Shown here: positions 36,061 to 44,647 of the stretch, piece after piece
How positions within the stretch are numbered: the first letter of the stretch is position 1
How the letters are laid out: every line of letters begins with the position of its first letter
DNA from: Nitrospira sp.
Lineage (GTDB): Bacteria > Nitrospirota > Nitrospiria > Nitrospirales > Nitrospiraceae
Reading direction: 5' to 3'
DNA: 64,000 nt
Assembly: GCA_016788885.1 (NCBI GenBank)
Contig: JAEURX010000052.1
Location: forward strand, 186,001 to 250,000
The notes under the pieces: generated by a model
Databases searched by the model: none
What the model was told of the DNA's origin: nothing
What the model saw: the letters and a program-made list of their open reading frames with translations, nothing else
Program-made: the position numbers and the translations under genes

Positions 36061-37536
36061 ATGAAGATCCGGGCAATCCTCGGGGCTCTCGTCTTGGCCA
36101 GTCTGTCGGCAATGCCGGCGTTGGCGGAAAACCTGACCCCGGAGGAGATCAAGCAGTTGGTTGACGAAGCTGTTGAAAAGCGTTTACGGGAGCACGAGCG
36201 CCGCGAAGGAGTGTCTGAGCGTAAAGAAGGCTTGACCACTCCTGGCAATGAGCCAGGAATAGGGTCACTTCCGGAGGTCGGAAAAGAACGCCGCTCCGAC
36301 ACGCAACCCGCCCTGTCATTCGGATCGACTGGGTCCGGTCGTCTCGTCTATGCCAAACCATTCGTTTCGGCCCCGAAGGCCATTGTGGGCGGCTATATGG
36401 ACATTCAGTATCGTTCCCACAATAAAGGCGTTTTGGAAACGGGCGGTTTTGGTAGCGGAACCACGAATGGATTCGATCAACAACGCTTTGTCCCATTTAT
36501 CTATGCCGATATTACGGAGCATGTAAAATTTGCGTCAGAAATTGAGATCGAGCACGGCATTCGGGAAACCAGTGACAATGAAATCAGCCTGGAATTTGCT
36601 CATATTGACTATTTAGTGCACGAACCGTTTAACCTCAGAGCGGGCATCTTGCTCATTCCCATCGGCAAGTTCAACCTGCTACACGATTCACCACTCAACG
36701 ACTTGACGGACCGTCCACTTGTGAGTCAACTGATTATCCCTTCCACGATGGCCGAGACCGGAGTCGGATTCTATGGCACTCTCTATCCAGGTCGCACCAG
36801 TAAGCTGGATTATGAGTTTTACGTCACCACCGGTCCTTGTGGATATAACCAGGATGGCTCTCCACGAGTCAGCGAGGAGAATGGGACTCGCAACTCCCGT
36901 CAGCGGAAATGTGCTTCCGATGATGGCCTGGACATTAACAATGGGAAAGCGGTTTCAGGTCGCGTCGCATTCAGCCCGATGTTGGGTGTGGAAGTCGCCG
37001 GATCGAGCTACTACGGCAATCAATCATCCACCAGCTACAACCCATTGAGCATCACGGCAATTGACTGGACCCTACAGAAGGGACCGTTTGAAATCCTCGG
37101 TGAGGCCGCGTGGGCCTACTCCAGAGGAAACTCCCGTGCCATTCAAGGGGCTACCTTCGCCACGCCCGGCACATTTCTGACGGGTATCAACACATTAAAT
37201 TCCTTCGCAGGGCCACCGCAACGGATGCAGGGGTTCTATATTCAAGGCAACTACCACTTCATGCCGGCGTTCCTGACGAAACTCTCACCTAAGCGGTTTG
37301 GTGAGGGTTCAACCTTTACGGCTGTTGTCCGTTATGATCGCGTGAATTTAAACCGCGACAACCGCGGGGAAAACCAGGGCGAATTGGAACAAATTTCCTT
37401 TGGTCTGAATTATCGGCCGGTTGAAGACGCGGTCTTCAAGATTAGCTACCAATATATGCCAAAGTCCTTTAACCCGAACACGGGAGAGCGGATTCACGAT
37501 AGTGCCGTTGTGATCTCAGCGGCGACATATTTCTAA
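36061..37536 (+). CDS. Outer-membrane porin with N-terminal coiled coil
   Basis: The 491-residue protein has a signal peptide (ILGALVLASLSAMPALAENL), a short helical region (EEIKQLVDEAVEKRLREHE) and a long beta-barrel domain with alternating strands and a C-terminal aromatic (VVISAATYF). It resembles phosphate-selective or carbohydrate porin-like families (OprO/P type) rather than TonB receptors, since no plug domain is seen. GGAGG precedes the ATG at 36061. The Fur-box promoter upstream suggests iron-responsive expression. Confidence 0.8.
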   Translation: MKIRAILGALVLASLSAMPALAENLTPEEIKQLVDEAVEKRLREHERREGVSERKEGLTTPGNEPGIGSLPEVGKERRSDTQPALSFGSTGSGRLVYAKPFVSAPKAIVGGYMDIQYRSHNKGVLETGGFGSGTTNGFDQQRFVPFIYADITEHVKFASEIEIEHGIRETSDNEISLEFAHIDYLVHEPFNLRAGILLIPIGKFNLLHDSPLNDLTDRPLVSQLIIPSTMAETGVGFYGTLYPGRTSKLDYEFYVTTGPCGYNQDGSPRVSEENGTRNSRQRKCASDDGLDINNGKAVSGRVAFSPMLGVEVAGSSYYGNQSSTSYNPLSITAIDWTLQKGPFEILGEAAWAYSRGNSRAIQGATFATPGTFLTGINTLNSFAGPPQRMQGFYIQGNYHFMPAFLTKLSPKRFGEGSTFTAVVRYDRVNLNRDNRGENQGELEQISFGLNYRPVEDAVFKISYQYMPKSFNPNTGERIHDSAVVISAATYF

Positions 37537-37543
37537 ACCGGTC

Positions 37544-37579
37544 TCAGATGCCCCCTCTCCGCAAGGAGGGGGCATCTGA
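37544..37579 (+). terminator. Strong stem-loop after the porin gene
   Basis: TCAGATGCCCCCTC (37544-37557) and GAGGGGGCATCTGA (37566-37579) form a perfect 14-base stem with an 8-base loop. No T-run follows, so it may stabilise the porin message 3' end or attenuate transcription into the lipoprotein gene. Confidence 0.6.
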
Positions 37580-37601
37580 ACTCAGGAAGGTGCCAGTTAA
37601 C

Positions 37602-38066
37602 GTGTCGATTTCACATATTGCCATATCAGCCATTTTGCTCCTTACGACCGGCTGCGCCGCCCTAAGCGGAAGCCGGGAGCAATATTATGTCTGCTCCTAT
37701 GACAGGGTCTGGGATGCCGCGCTCGACGTCATGAAGGGGCAGTCTATCGCGACTTCCGACAAAGGTGCAGGACTGATCGAAACTGCATGGATGGACGTTG
37801 AACCCATTACGGAACGCTCGTTCGGACTCTTTTCCCGTGAAGGATTCGGGAATAAAGAACGTGCACGCGTAAGCGTTGCAGTCAAACGGATGAACGAGGT
37901 GGCTTCAGTCAGCGTATTGGAAACTAGACAGCGATGGCATTCGCGAGGGGGAGTGACTTCACAAGCCACAAAATGGTGGCCAGCAGACCCATCGGAAGCC
38001 ACAACGAATGAGATTGTAGATCGAGTCAATGCCAAACTGAAAGAACAAGGATGTCTGCCCACATGA
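37602..38066 (+). CDS. Lipoprotein, hypothetical
   Basis: The 154-residue product (GTG start with AGGAAGG 11 bases upstream) has a lipoprotein signal ending ILLLTTGC. The mature domain (YYVCSYDRVWDAALDVMKGQ, GLIETAWMDVE) has the alternating alpha/beta pattern of BamC/NlpB-like or DUF-type outer-membrane lipoproteins. Other in-frame GTG and ATG starts lie 12-54 bases upstream. It overlaps the FMN-binding protein gene by 16 bases, so the two are co-translated. Confidence 0.65.
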   Translation: MSISHIAISAILLLTTGCAALSGSREQYYVCSYDRVWDAALDVMKGQSIATSDKGAGLIETAWMDVEPITERSFGLFSREGFGNKERARVSVAVKRMNEVASVSVLETRQRWHSRGGVTSQATKWWPADPSEATTNEIVDRVNAKLKEQGCLPT

Positions 38067-38740
38067 GAACTCATCTGCTTGTCTGTTCATTGATGCTACT
38101 CTGGTCACTCTCCCCCATTCCTGCGTCGGCAGAACGCGTGTGGGACAGTGAACTGAAGCGTTATTTAACGGAACAAGAAATGACGATGGCAGAAGTGTTT
38201 CTGACCGAAGAAGAAGCCCTTAAACTTATGTTCCCCAAATCAGCACGGGTCAGGAAAGAAGCACTCAACCTTCCACCGGACAAGAAGGCAGTCATCGAAA
38301 GTCGCATTGGCTGGAACTTTCCGGAGGAGTCGTTCGAAGTCTATGTCGGCGAGACCGGCACGCACATTGATGGGTATGCGTTGGTCCAAAACACGATCGG
38401 CAAACACAAACCCATGACGTATATGGTTGGCGTAGACGCGCAAGGCCTGGTCTCCAATGTCGAATTACTCGTTTTTCGCGAGGCGCGCGGCAGTGAGGTA
38501 CGCACCAAACGGTTTAACGTCCAGTATGAAGGCAAATCCGTACTCGATCCGGTCCGAATCAACAAAGACATTATCAACATCAGCGGCGCCACGATGTCTG
38601 TCCGCTCTATGACCGCAGGCATTAAACGAGTGTTGGTGTTGGTGGACGAGTTCTACCTGAAACCGCAAGGGCTTGGCAGCGACACGGTGACTGCCCAAAA
38701 GACCGAGAAGGGTTTCTTTAAGTCGATTTTCGGGAACTGA
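38051..38740 (+). CDS. Exported FMN-binding-domain protein (ApbE target)
   Basis: The 229-residue product has a signal peptide (LLVCSLMLLWSLSPIPASAE) and an FMN_bind domain at about 95-195 (GETGTHIDGYALVQN, YMVGVDAQG). The motif INISGATMS places Thr181 where ApbE attaches FMN through a phosphoester bond. Expected role: a periplasmic one- or two-electron carrier. ApbE itself is encoded 3 kb away on the other strand. The gene is followed 11 bases later by the His-bearing membrane protein. An ATG at 38063 is an alternative start. Confidence 0.87.
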   Translation: MSAHMRTHLLVCSLMLLWSLSPIPASAERVWDSELKRYLTEQEMTMAEVFLTEEEALKLMFPKSARVRKEALNLPPDKKAVIESRIGWNFPEESFEVYVGETGTHIDGYALVQNTIGKHKPMTYMVGVDAQGLVSNVELLVFREARGSEVRTKRFNVQYEGKSVLDPVRINKDIINISGATMSVRSMTAGIKRVLVLVDEFYLKPQGLGSDTVTAQKTEKGFFKSIFGN

Positions 38741-38751
38741 TTCCAGCAGAC

Positions 38752-39270
38752 ATGCGCAATTTCAACACCCGGTTTCGCCTCCGCGATTCGGATCGTCACA
38801 TCAGGCTGGTCTACACATTCTTTCTCTTGTTGATGCTCGCCGGCTTTACGTTTTCATTTTTCTGGGCACACAGTATGACAGGCTTGTCCCCGCAGGGAAT
38901 TGCTGACCATTACCGTGGGTCCAACGCAACATTCGGCGAACCGATGTCTTTCCGTGAACTGGCTGAAATTACCCACTTCCACCTATTCACGATGCCCGTT
39001 GTGTTTATGATCCTCGTTCATGTCCTCTACTTAACGAACGCCAGCAACCGACTGAAAATTGTCACGACTTGGGTTTCCTTCGGAGGGGTTATCCTGGACC
39101 TCATATCCCCGTGGTTGATCAGTTATGTTTCTCCTGCCTTCGTATTGACTATGCTGACAGGCGATACGTTTATGACGGCAGGATTCTTGGTCATGTTTGT
39201 TATCCCGCTCCATGAAATGTGGATTCTGAAACAACCGTTGATGGCAGGCAAACGTGGGGAGCACGGATGA
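38752..39270 (+). CDS. Four-helix membrane protein with paired histidines
   Basis: The 172-residue product has hydrophobic segments at about 19-38, 78-95, 103-123 and 140-158. Histidines at 75 and 77 (THFHLF), 90 and 154 lie at or in helices and could ligate haem b or metal. No family is assigned. It starts 11 bases after the FMN-binding protein gene and is probably its membrane partner. A cytochrome-b-like electron donor from the quinone pool is an inference from position and histidines only. Confidence 0.65.
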   Translation: MRNFNTRFRLRDSDRHIRLVYTFFLLLMLAGFTFSFFWAHSMTGLSPQGIADHYRGSNATFGEPMSFRELAEITHFHLFTMPVVFMILVHVLYLTNASNRLKIVTTWVSFGGVILDLISPWLISYVSPAFVLTMLTGDTFMTAGFLVMFVIPLHEMWILKQPLMAGKRGEHG

Positions 39271-39323
39271 CTTAGCATCGCACACCTGCTACGCGCGTTA
39301 CGTGCGGCCCGAGGTATTCAGCC

Positions 39324-39360
39324 CAGAGCCCAAGATCATTCCACATGGTCTTGGGCTCTG
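39324..39360 (+). terminator. Terminator-like hairpin after the porin/FMN operon
   Basis: CAGAGCCCAAGA (39324-39335) pairs perfectly with TCTTGGGCTCTG (39349-39360) around a 13-base loop, followed by a short T-rich run. It lies between the membrane-protein gene and the HD-GYP gene. Confidence 0.7.
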
Positions 39361-39378
39361 ACATTTTGGAGGACTCTC

Positions 39379-40122
39379 ATGCACCGTTCGACCCTACCGA
39401 TACCTACCATGACTCGGTCTCATCAAGGCCTCAGTCGCCAACTCTCAGCCCTGAATGCCCTACAACTTCCCCATGAGTCGCTCGAGGCCGTCCGGGTACT
39501 GCAACTCCGGCGTCTGGCACGACAGATTGAAACCGTCGTTCCTGGACACTTCGGGCACGGAGAGCGCACGGCGCATTACGCGCTGTTGTTGGCCGAGCGC
39601 CTCGGACTGACCAAGGAACAGCGCCTCGAATTACACTATGCGGCATTGCTGCATGACATCGGACTCTTGATGATGCCGGAACACCTGCTCGGCACAACAG
39701 CCCCCCATACGCTGAACGACTATGCCTTGATCCAAAGCCATCCCCGGGAAGGTGCCGCCCTCCTGAGTCCCTATCCATTCCTCCAAGAGCCGGCACGACT
39801 GATCGCCCATCATCATGAGCGTTGGGATGGGGCTGGATATCCCTATGGACTTCGCGGCGTCTATATTCCTGCCGGCTCCAGAATACTTGCACTTGCAGAC
39901 GTGTTCGATACTATCGCCTCGCGCTCAACCTCATGGCAAACGGCCCTCCGCGCCTTACACGCCTCTGCAGGCTCCCAATTTGACCCCGAGCTCTGTGCCA
40001 CCTTTTGCAACGTATTGTACGACCAGGCTCGTCGCCCGCAGTCTGACGAAAGAGAATCCTCCAATCCAGCACCTGGACTGGCCTCAGATGCACCATTACC
40101 CACCCACAGCGATCTGAAATAA
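39379..40122 (+). CDS. HD-GYP-domain protein
   Basis: The 247-residue product has the HD-GYP phosphodiesterase core: HGERTAHYALLLAERLGL, LHYAALLHDIGLLMMPEHLL, SHPREGA, HHERWDGAGYPYGL and RILALADVFDTIASR. HD-GYP enzymes hydrolyse cyclic di-GMP. The metal-binding HD, HH and GYP elements are all present, so activity is likely. It lacks an attached receiver or sensor domain. The AraC-type gene starts 28 bases downstream and the two may be co-transcribed. Confidence 0.88.
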   Translation: MHRSTLPIPTMTRSHQGLSRQLSALNALQLPHESLEAVRVLQLRRLARQIETVVPGHFGHGERTAHYALLLAERLGLTKEQRLELHYAALLHDIGLLMMPEHLLGTTAPHTLNDYALIQSHPREGAALLSPYPFLQEPARLIAHHHERWDGAGYPYGLRGVYIPAGSRILALADVFDTIASRSTSWQTALRALHASAGSQFDPELCATFCNVLYDQARRPQSDERESSNPAPGLASDAPLPTHSDLK

Positions 40123-40150
40123 TCAGCGCGCACGAGAAAGGAGATGTCAC

Positions 40151-40726
40151 ATGTCGGCCAAACCCTCCCACCTGCCGTTTTCCATTGACCGTCTGCACAC
40201 TCTCGCTTCAGAGCTCCGAAGCCAGTCGCCCGAATGGGCCGATCGATTGGAACACGTCAAAACGGAGCATGAACTGCGTAACCTGGTCTGTGAGCTATTC
40301 AACCTTTCCCACACGCTCATCTCCCACGAAGAATCTCCGCCCACCGTCCACACGCTTCCCACACGCATTGCCGCATTCATCCGGGACAATCTCCACCAGG
40401 GAATGAGTCTCAAGGTGCTGGCGAACTTCCTAGGCTACTCAGAGAAGTACTGTTCCGATTTGTTTGCGCGGATTATGGGTGAGCCTTTTTCGACCTACCT
40501 GCGTCGATACAGAGTCGAGCGCGGCAGCACGTTGCTTCGAAGCAGCGGTCAGACGCTGGCCGAGATTGCGGCAAGCTTGGGATTCAGCGATCAATTCGCC
40601 TTTAGCCATTTCTTCAAACGAGCGACTGGCCAGTCCCCGCTGGAGTTACGGATGCTCCACATCCGGCGGCACGCACGCCAAGAGCATCGCTCGCTCCGAT
40701 ACTCGCCCTCCAATAACTCCGCATAG
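40151..40726 (+). CDS. AraC-family transcriptional regulator
   Basis: The 191-residue protein has a helical N-terminus with no recognised ligand domain, then an AraC/XylS double helix-turn-helix at about 75-175 (SLKVLANFLGYSEKYCSDLF, then LAEIAASLGFSDQFAFSHFF and KRATGQSP). It is smaller than typical AraC proteins. AAAGGAG precedes the ATG. It could regulate nearby iron-storage or porin genes, but that is not shown. Confidence 0.88.
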   Translation: MSAKPSHLPFSIDRLHTLASELRSQSPEWADRLEHVKTEHELRNLVCELFNLSHTLISHEESPPTVHTLPTRIAAFIRDNLHQGMSLKVLANFLGYSEKYCSDLFARIMGEPFSTYLRRYRVERGSTLLRSSGQTLAEIAASLGFSDQFAFSHFFKRATGQSPLELRMLHIRRHARQEHRSLRYSPSNNSA

Positions 40727-40879
40727 CTCGTACCAGAGCATAGGCGATTAGAACCGTTCACAAGCCGAGAGTCACAAACGGGCATGCCGCTTTCACATTT
40801 CGAAATATCGGAGAGAAGCAGCGCGTGCGTGCGCTGAACGTTGGAAAGAATTGACACGAGCAAACCGGGAGGGAGGGAG

Positions 40880-40917
40880 GCCGGTCGACACTTCCCGTTC
40901 GAGAAATGCCGACCGGC
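40880..40917. terminator. Hairpin between convergent AraC and bfr genes
   Basis: GCCGGTCG (40880-40887) and CGACCGGC (40910-40917) are perfect inverted 8-base arms with a 22-base loop. It lies between convergent genes, 18 bases beyond the end of the bacterioferritin gene. No T-run is obvious. Confidence 0.4.
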
Positions 40918-40935
40918 GTTCATGACACGTCTAGC

Positions 40936-41415
40936 CTATGACTTGGCAGAACTGATCTGTTCAGCCAAGTACCGCTCCAGCCCCACCTGCGAGATCGTCC
41001 GGAGCTGGGTCTCAAACCACTCGATATGCTCCTCTGTATCGACGATCATTTCCTCGAGCCGATGTCGCGTGGTGAAATCCCCGACCTTGACACAATGCGC
41101 GATCCCGCCTCGCAACACATCCGCATCCTCACGCTCAAACGTAAGGTCAGCTTCAAGCAACTCCGTCACCTTCTTGCCCGCGACTACAGCATCCAAGCGG
41201 TCCATCTCAGGCGCTCCGCCCAAATAGAGAATATGATCGATTAGACCGGAAGAGTGACTCACTTCCTCCTGAGCCAAGTGGCTAAAATGCTCGTGGAGCC
41301 GACCATACCCCCAGTGCTTGCAGAGAGCCGCGTGCACTAGATACTGATGCACCGCCGTCAGCTCACTGACCAAGACCTTATTCAAAATATCGAGGACTCC
41401 CTCTTTCGCTTTCAT
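40936..41415 (-). CDS. bfr: Bacterioferritin subunit with ferroxidase residues, no haem Met
   Basis: The 159-residue protein matches bacterioferritin in length. In E. coli numbering it keeps Glu18, Glu51, His54, Glu94 and His130 of the di-iron ferroxidase centre, while Glu127 is replaced by Thr with Glu at 128 and 129. The haem ligand Met52 is Val. Its downstream-strand neighbour has the opposite pattern. In some bacteria such pairs build mixed shells. It lies 35 bases after the other bfr gene on the same transcript. A start 18 bases upstream is possible. Confidence 0.9.
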   Translation of the reverse strand: MKAKEGVLDILNKVLVSELTAVHQYLVHAALCKHWGYGRLHEHFSHLAQEEVSHSSGLIDHILYLGGAPEMDRLDAVVAGKKVTELLEADLTFEREDADVLRGGIAHCVKVGDFTTRHRLEEMIVDTEEHIEWFETQLRTISQVGLERYLAEQISSAKS

Positions 41416-41450
41416 GCCTTCCCCCATCACCACGCCGATTCGGCGCTACG

Positions 41451-41927
41451 TTAGCTATCCTTCTTGATCTGCTCAGCAAGATAATTCTCGACACCGATCT
41501 GCTTGACAGTTTCCATCTGCGTTTCAATCCAATCGATGTGGGCATCCACATCTTTGGCCATTTCCTCAAGCATATGTCTCGTCGTAAAATCACTCACCTT
41601 CGCACAATGAGCGACCCCCTCACTCAATAGCACCAGCATTTCCTGTTCGGCTTTGAGATCAAGCTTCAACTGCTCGGGGACAGTCTCCCCAATGTGCACG
41701 GTATTCATCCGCTGCACATTGGGCACCCCTTCCAGATACAGAATGTGACTGATCAGCTCGTCGGCGTCCTTCATCTCATCAATACTGCGCTCTCTCACCT
41801 TGTGGTGAAGTCGTTCATAGCCCCAATTCGCACACATCTTCGCATGCACGAAATACTGGTTGATCGCCGTGAGGTCTGCCGTCAACACTTTATTCAGCAG
41901 CTCGATGACCCCCTGTTTCGCTTTCAT
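41451..41927 (-). CDS. bfr: Bacterioferritin subunit with haem Met52, poor ferroxidase site
   Basis: The 158-residue protein is a bacterioferritin (ending IDWIETQMETVKQIG). It keeps the inter-subunit haem ligand Met52 (SIDEMKDADE). Its ferroxidase centre is altered: Asp at 18, Asp at 54 instead of His, and Val at 127; Glu51, Glu94 and His130 remain. It is the first gene of the two-gene bfr operon. Together with the subunit encoded downstream it probably forms a heteropolymeric shell with haem in one subunit and ferroxidase sites in the other. Confidence 0.9.
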   Translation of the reverse strand: MKAKQGVIELLNKVLTADLTAINQYFVHAKMCANWGYERLHHKVRERSIDEMKDADELISHILYLEGVPNVQRMNTVHIGETVPEQLKLDLKAEQEMLVLLSEGVAHCAKVSDFTTRHMLEEMAKDVDAHIDWIETQMETVKQIGVENYLAEQIKKDS

Positions 41928-42071
41928 ATGTCCCTCCCTCCGGCCGTGAGAGCCTCCTCAATCCTGATTCTGATGGACCCTGTCGCTCCATCCACGCTGA
42001 CCTTATTGTATACCTTACTTAGAGATTCTCGAAAGCCTTGTCAACCAGAGAGATACGTAGTTTTGAGGGCG

Positions 42072-42102
42072 GTTCTCAACATCGTCGAGAACGCTTCTCA
42101 TT
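42072..42102 (-). promoter_or_regulatory. Possible Fur/PerR-type operator upstream of bfr
   Basis: On the minus strand AATGAGAAGCGTTCTC (42087-42102) resembles the AATGAGAAT-N-ATTCTCATT type of Fur box in its left half. GAGAA-CGC-TTCTC is a perfect inverted repeat. A second pair, GTTCTC (42072-42077) and GAGAAC (42087-42092), surrounds it. It lies about 145-175 bases upstream of the first bfr gene. A TTGACA (minus strand, near 42040) lies nearer that gene. Confidence 0.4.
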
Positions 42103-42225
42103 CCTTTCATCAGATTCTTACGGCGAATGGACCATAGAGGAAAATCACGGAGCGGGTTGACGCGATGGGATCGAAGAAAGCAGGAGTGATTCGACATACG
42201 AAGCCAGGACGACCGGCAAGCGCGG

Positions 42226-44562
42226 TTATCCCGCTTCGCGATACCCGCACTCTTCGTTGCGACACTGCACGGATCGGCCGGCCTGCTTGCTGACCTTTTC
42301 AATGAGAAAGGGGGCATTGCACGTGGGGCAGGGCTTATTGATGGGACGATCCCAGAGCGCGAACTCACATTCCGGGTAACGGCCACAGGAATAAAAGTTT
42401 CGTCCTTTTTTCGTGCGCTTCTGAACGAGATCTCCACCGCAACCTGGCTGAGGACACTTCACTCCGAGTGCGATCGCTTTAGTGGTCTTGCATTCCGGAT
42501 AGGCGGAACAGGCGAGGAACTTGCCGAAGCGCCCGGATTTGACGACCATGGGACTCGAGCACTTTTCACATTTTTCGTCTGTCGTTTCTTCCAACTTAGG
42601 AACGATCTTGATGGTTCCATCCGGCAGTCGTTCAAAATTTTGCGTGTTCTTGCAGGGAGGATCTTCTTTGTACGCAGGACAAGCGAGAAACTTGCCGTTC
42701 CTTCCCCACTTGATCTCCATCATGCGGCCGCACTTTTCGCACGGTAGGTTCGTCGGGGGCTCAACGATGTCCTTCGGTCCGGGAATACTCTGCGCCAGCT
42801 CCATTTCTTTCACGAACGGCGTATAGAATTCCCGCACCGCCGAAACCCAGGGCTTCGTACCCTCCTCAACCTCGTCGAGCTGCTCCTCCATATGAGACGT
42901 GAAGTCGGTATCGAGGAGGTCCGGAAATCCCTTCAACAAAAAGTCATTCACCGTCCGCCCGGTTTCAGTCGGCAGAAACCGTCCCTCCAGTTTCTCAACA
43001 TACTTCCGGTCCTGAATCGTCGAGATAATCGCGGCATAAGTCGACGGACGTCCAATGCCCTTCTCCTCCAGTTCACGGATCAACAGCGCCTCGTTGTATC
43101 GCGGGGGCGGCTGCGTAAAGTGCTGCTTGGATACCAACCCCGGCACTGTGTGGCCCTCCTGGGTCACGAGCTGCAAGGACTCCCCTTCACTCAGCGCAGG
43201 TAGTTGGCGATCTGATTCCTCTTCGCCTTCCTGCTCATTCTTGGGCTTCTGTGACGGGAGGACCGCATCGGTTCCCTCGAGATACACCGCCGTATGCCCG
43301 GGGAACTTCACGACTGTCCCGGTCGTGCGAAACACATAGCGATCGGAGGTTCCAACAGGCGTCGAATCCACCCGGGTGACGTCCAAAATGGCAGGCACCA
43401 TCTGCGACGCGATAAAGCGATTCCAAATCAGCTTATACAGGTTGTATTGATCGTGCTCCAGATACTGCTTGATGGATTCAGGGTCGCGAGCCGCGACGGT
43501 TGGGCGGATCGCTTCATGAGCTTCTTGCGCAGCTTTTTGCGTCTTGTAGACATTAGGCGAAGCCGGGAGATACTCCACTCCGAACCGCTCACGAATCACC
43601 GTCCTGGCCTCCTCGGTCGCCTCCTGCGAGATTCTCGGGGAGTCCGTGCGCATATAGGTGATGAGTCCGGCCGGACCTTCTGCGCCGATTTCCACCCCTT
43701 CATATAACTGCTGTGCCAGCGTCATGGTCTTCTTGGGTGTGAAATGCAGTTTCCTGGCGGCTTCCTGCTGAAGCCGGCTGGTAATGAACGGAGCCACGGG
43801 GTTCCGCTTCTTTTCCTTCCGCTCGATTGAGTGAACGACGAAGCCTTTCCCCTGGACGGCTTGGAGAATATGCTCAGCATGCTCCTGGGTACCGATATCC
43901 GCGTCCTGGCCATTGATGGAGTGTAATTTCGCTTCGAAGGCTGGGGGATTGACTCCGCTCAACAGCGCCACGATAGACCAGTATTCCTCTGCCCGGAACG
44001 CTTCGCGTTCCTTCTCCCGGTCGCAGATGAGCCGCACGGCCACCGACTGGACGCGCCCCATGCTGAGACCGCGACGCACCTTTTTCCACAACAACTGACT
44101 CCCTTGATACCCGACAATGCGATCGAGCACCCGGCGGGCCTGTTGCGCCTGCACCAGTTTAATATCGATTTCGCCCGGCGACTTCAGCGCCCGCTTGATC
44201 GCTGACTCCGTGATCTCGTTGAACAAGACGCGAAAGACTTTGCCGTCTTTTTTCTTCCCCTTGCCGTGTAATTCCTGAGCAATATGCCAGGCAATGGCTT
44301 CCCCTTCTCGATCAGGGTCCGGCGCAAGAAACACCGTGTCCACTTCCTGAGCCTTTTTCTTGATATCCGCGAGAACCTTGGACTTCCCCTTGATCGTGAC
44401 GTACTGGGGCTCAAAATCGTTCTCGAGATCGACTCCCAACTTGCTGGTGGGCAGATCTTTGACGTGTCCGACGGATGCCATCACGGAGTAGCCGCGGCCA
44501 AGATATTTGGTGATCGTACGCGCTTTGGTCGGCGACTCAACAATGATCAGAGATTTGGCCAT
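42226..44562 (-). CDS. topA: DNA topoisomerase I
   Basis: The 778-residue enzyme has a Toprim domain (SLIIVESPTKARTI, FLAPDPDREGEAIAWHI), the active-site Tyr303 in GLITYMRTDSPR, and four C-terminal zinc ribbons. The ribbons start PCEKCGRMME, KCEKCSSPMV, KCPQPGCGGD and PCPTCNAPF. It relaxes negative supercoils. It lies 85 bases downstream of dprA, a common pairing. Confidence 0.97.
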   Translation of the reverse strand: MAKSLIIVESPTKARTITKYLGRGYSVMASVGHVKDLPTSKLGVDLENDFEPQYVTIKGKSKVLADIKKKAQEVDTVFLAPDPDREGEAIAWHIAQELHGKGKKKDGKVFRVLFNEITESAIKRALKSPGEIDIKLVQAQQARRVLDRIVGYQGSQLLWKKVRRGLSMGRVQSVAVRLICDREKEREAFRAEEYWSIVALLSGVNPPAFEAKLHSINGQDADIGTQEHAEHILQAVQGKGFVVHSIERKEKKRNPVAPFITSRLQQEAARKLHFTPKKTMTLAQQLYEGVEIGAEGPAGLITYMRTDSPRISQEATEEARTVIRERFGVEYLPASPNVYKTQKAAQEAHEAIRPTVAARDPESIKQYLEHDQYNLYKLIWNRFIASQMVPAILDVTRVDSTPVGTSDRYVFRTTGTVVKFPGHTAVYLEGTDAVLPSQKPKNEQEGEEESDRQLPALSEGESLQLVTQEGHTVPGLVSKQHFTQPPPRYNEALLIRELEEKGIGRPSTYAAIISTIQDRKYVEKLEGRFLPTETGRTVNDFLLKGFPDLLDTDFTSHMEEQLDEVEEGTKPWVSAVREFYTPFVKEMELAQSIPGPKDIVEPPTNLPCEKCGRMMEIKWGRNGKFLACPAYKEDPPCKNTQNFERLPDGTIKIVPKLEETTDEKCEKCSSPMVVKSGRFGKFLACSAYPECKTTKAIALGVKCPQPGCGGDLVQKRTKKGRNFYSCGRYPECEFALWDRPINKPCPTCNAPFLIEKVSKQAGRSVQCRNEECGYREAG

Positions 44563-44647
44563 GTCGATCCAGGTTCCTCACTACTCACTCACGGCAGCCT
44601 ACCACACCCACTATAACAAATCTCGACGTCTTGTCAGCTCTAATCTC

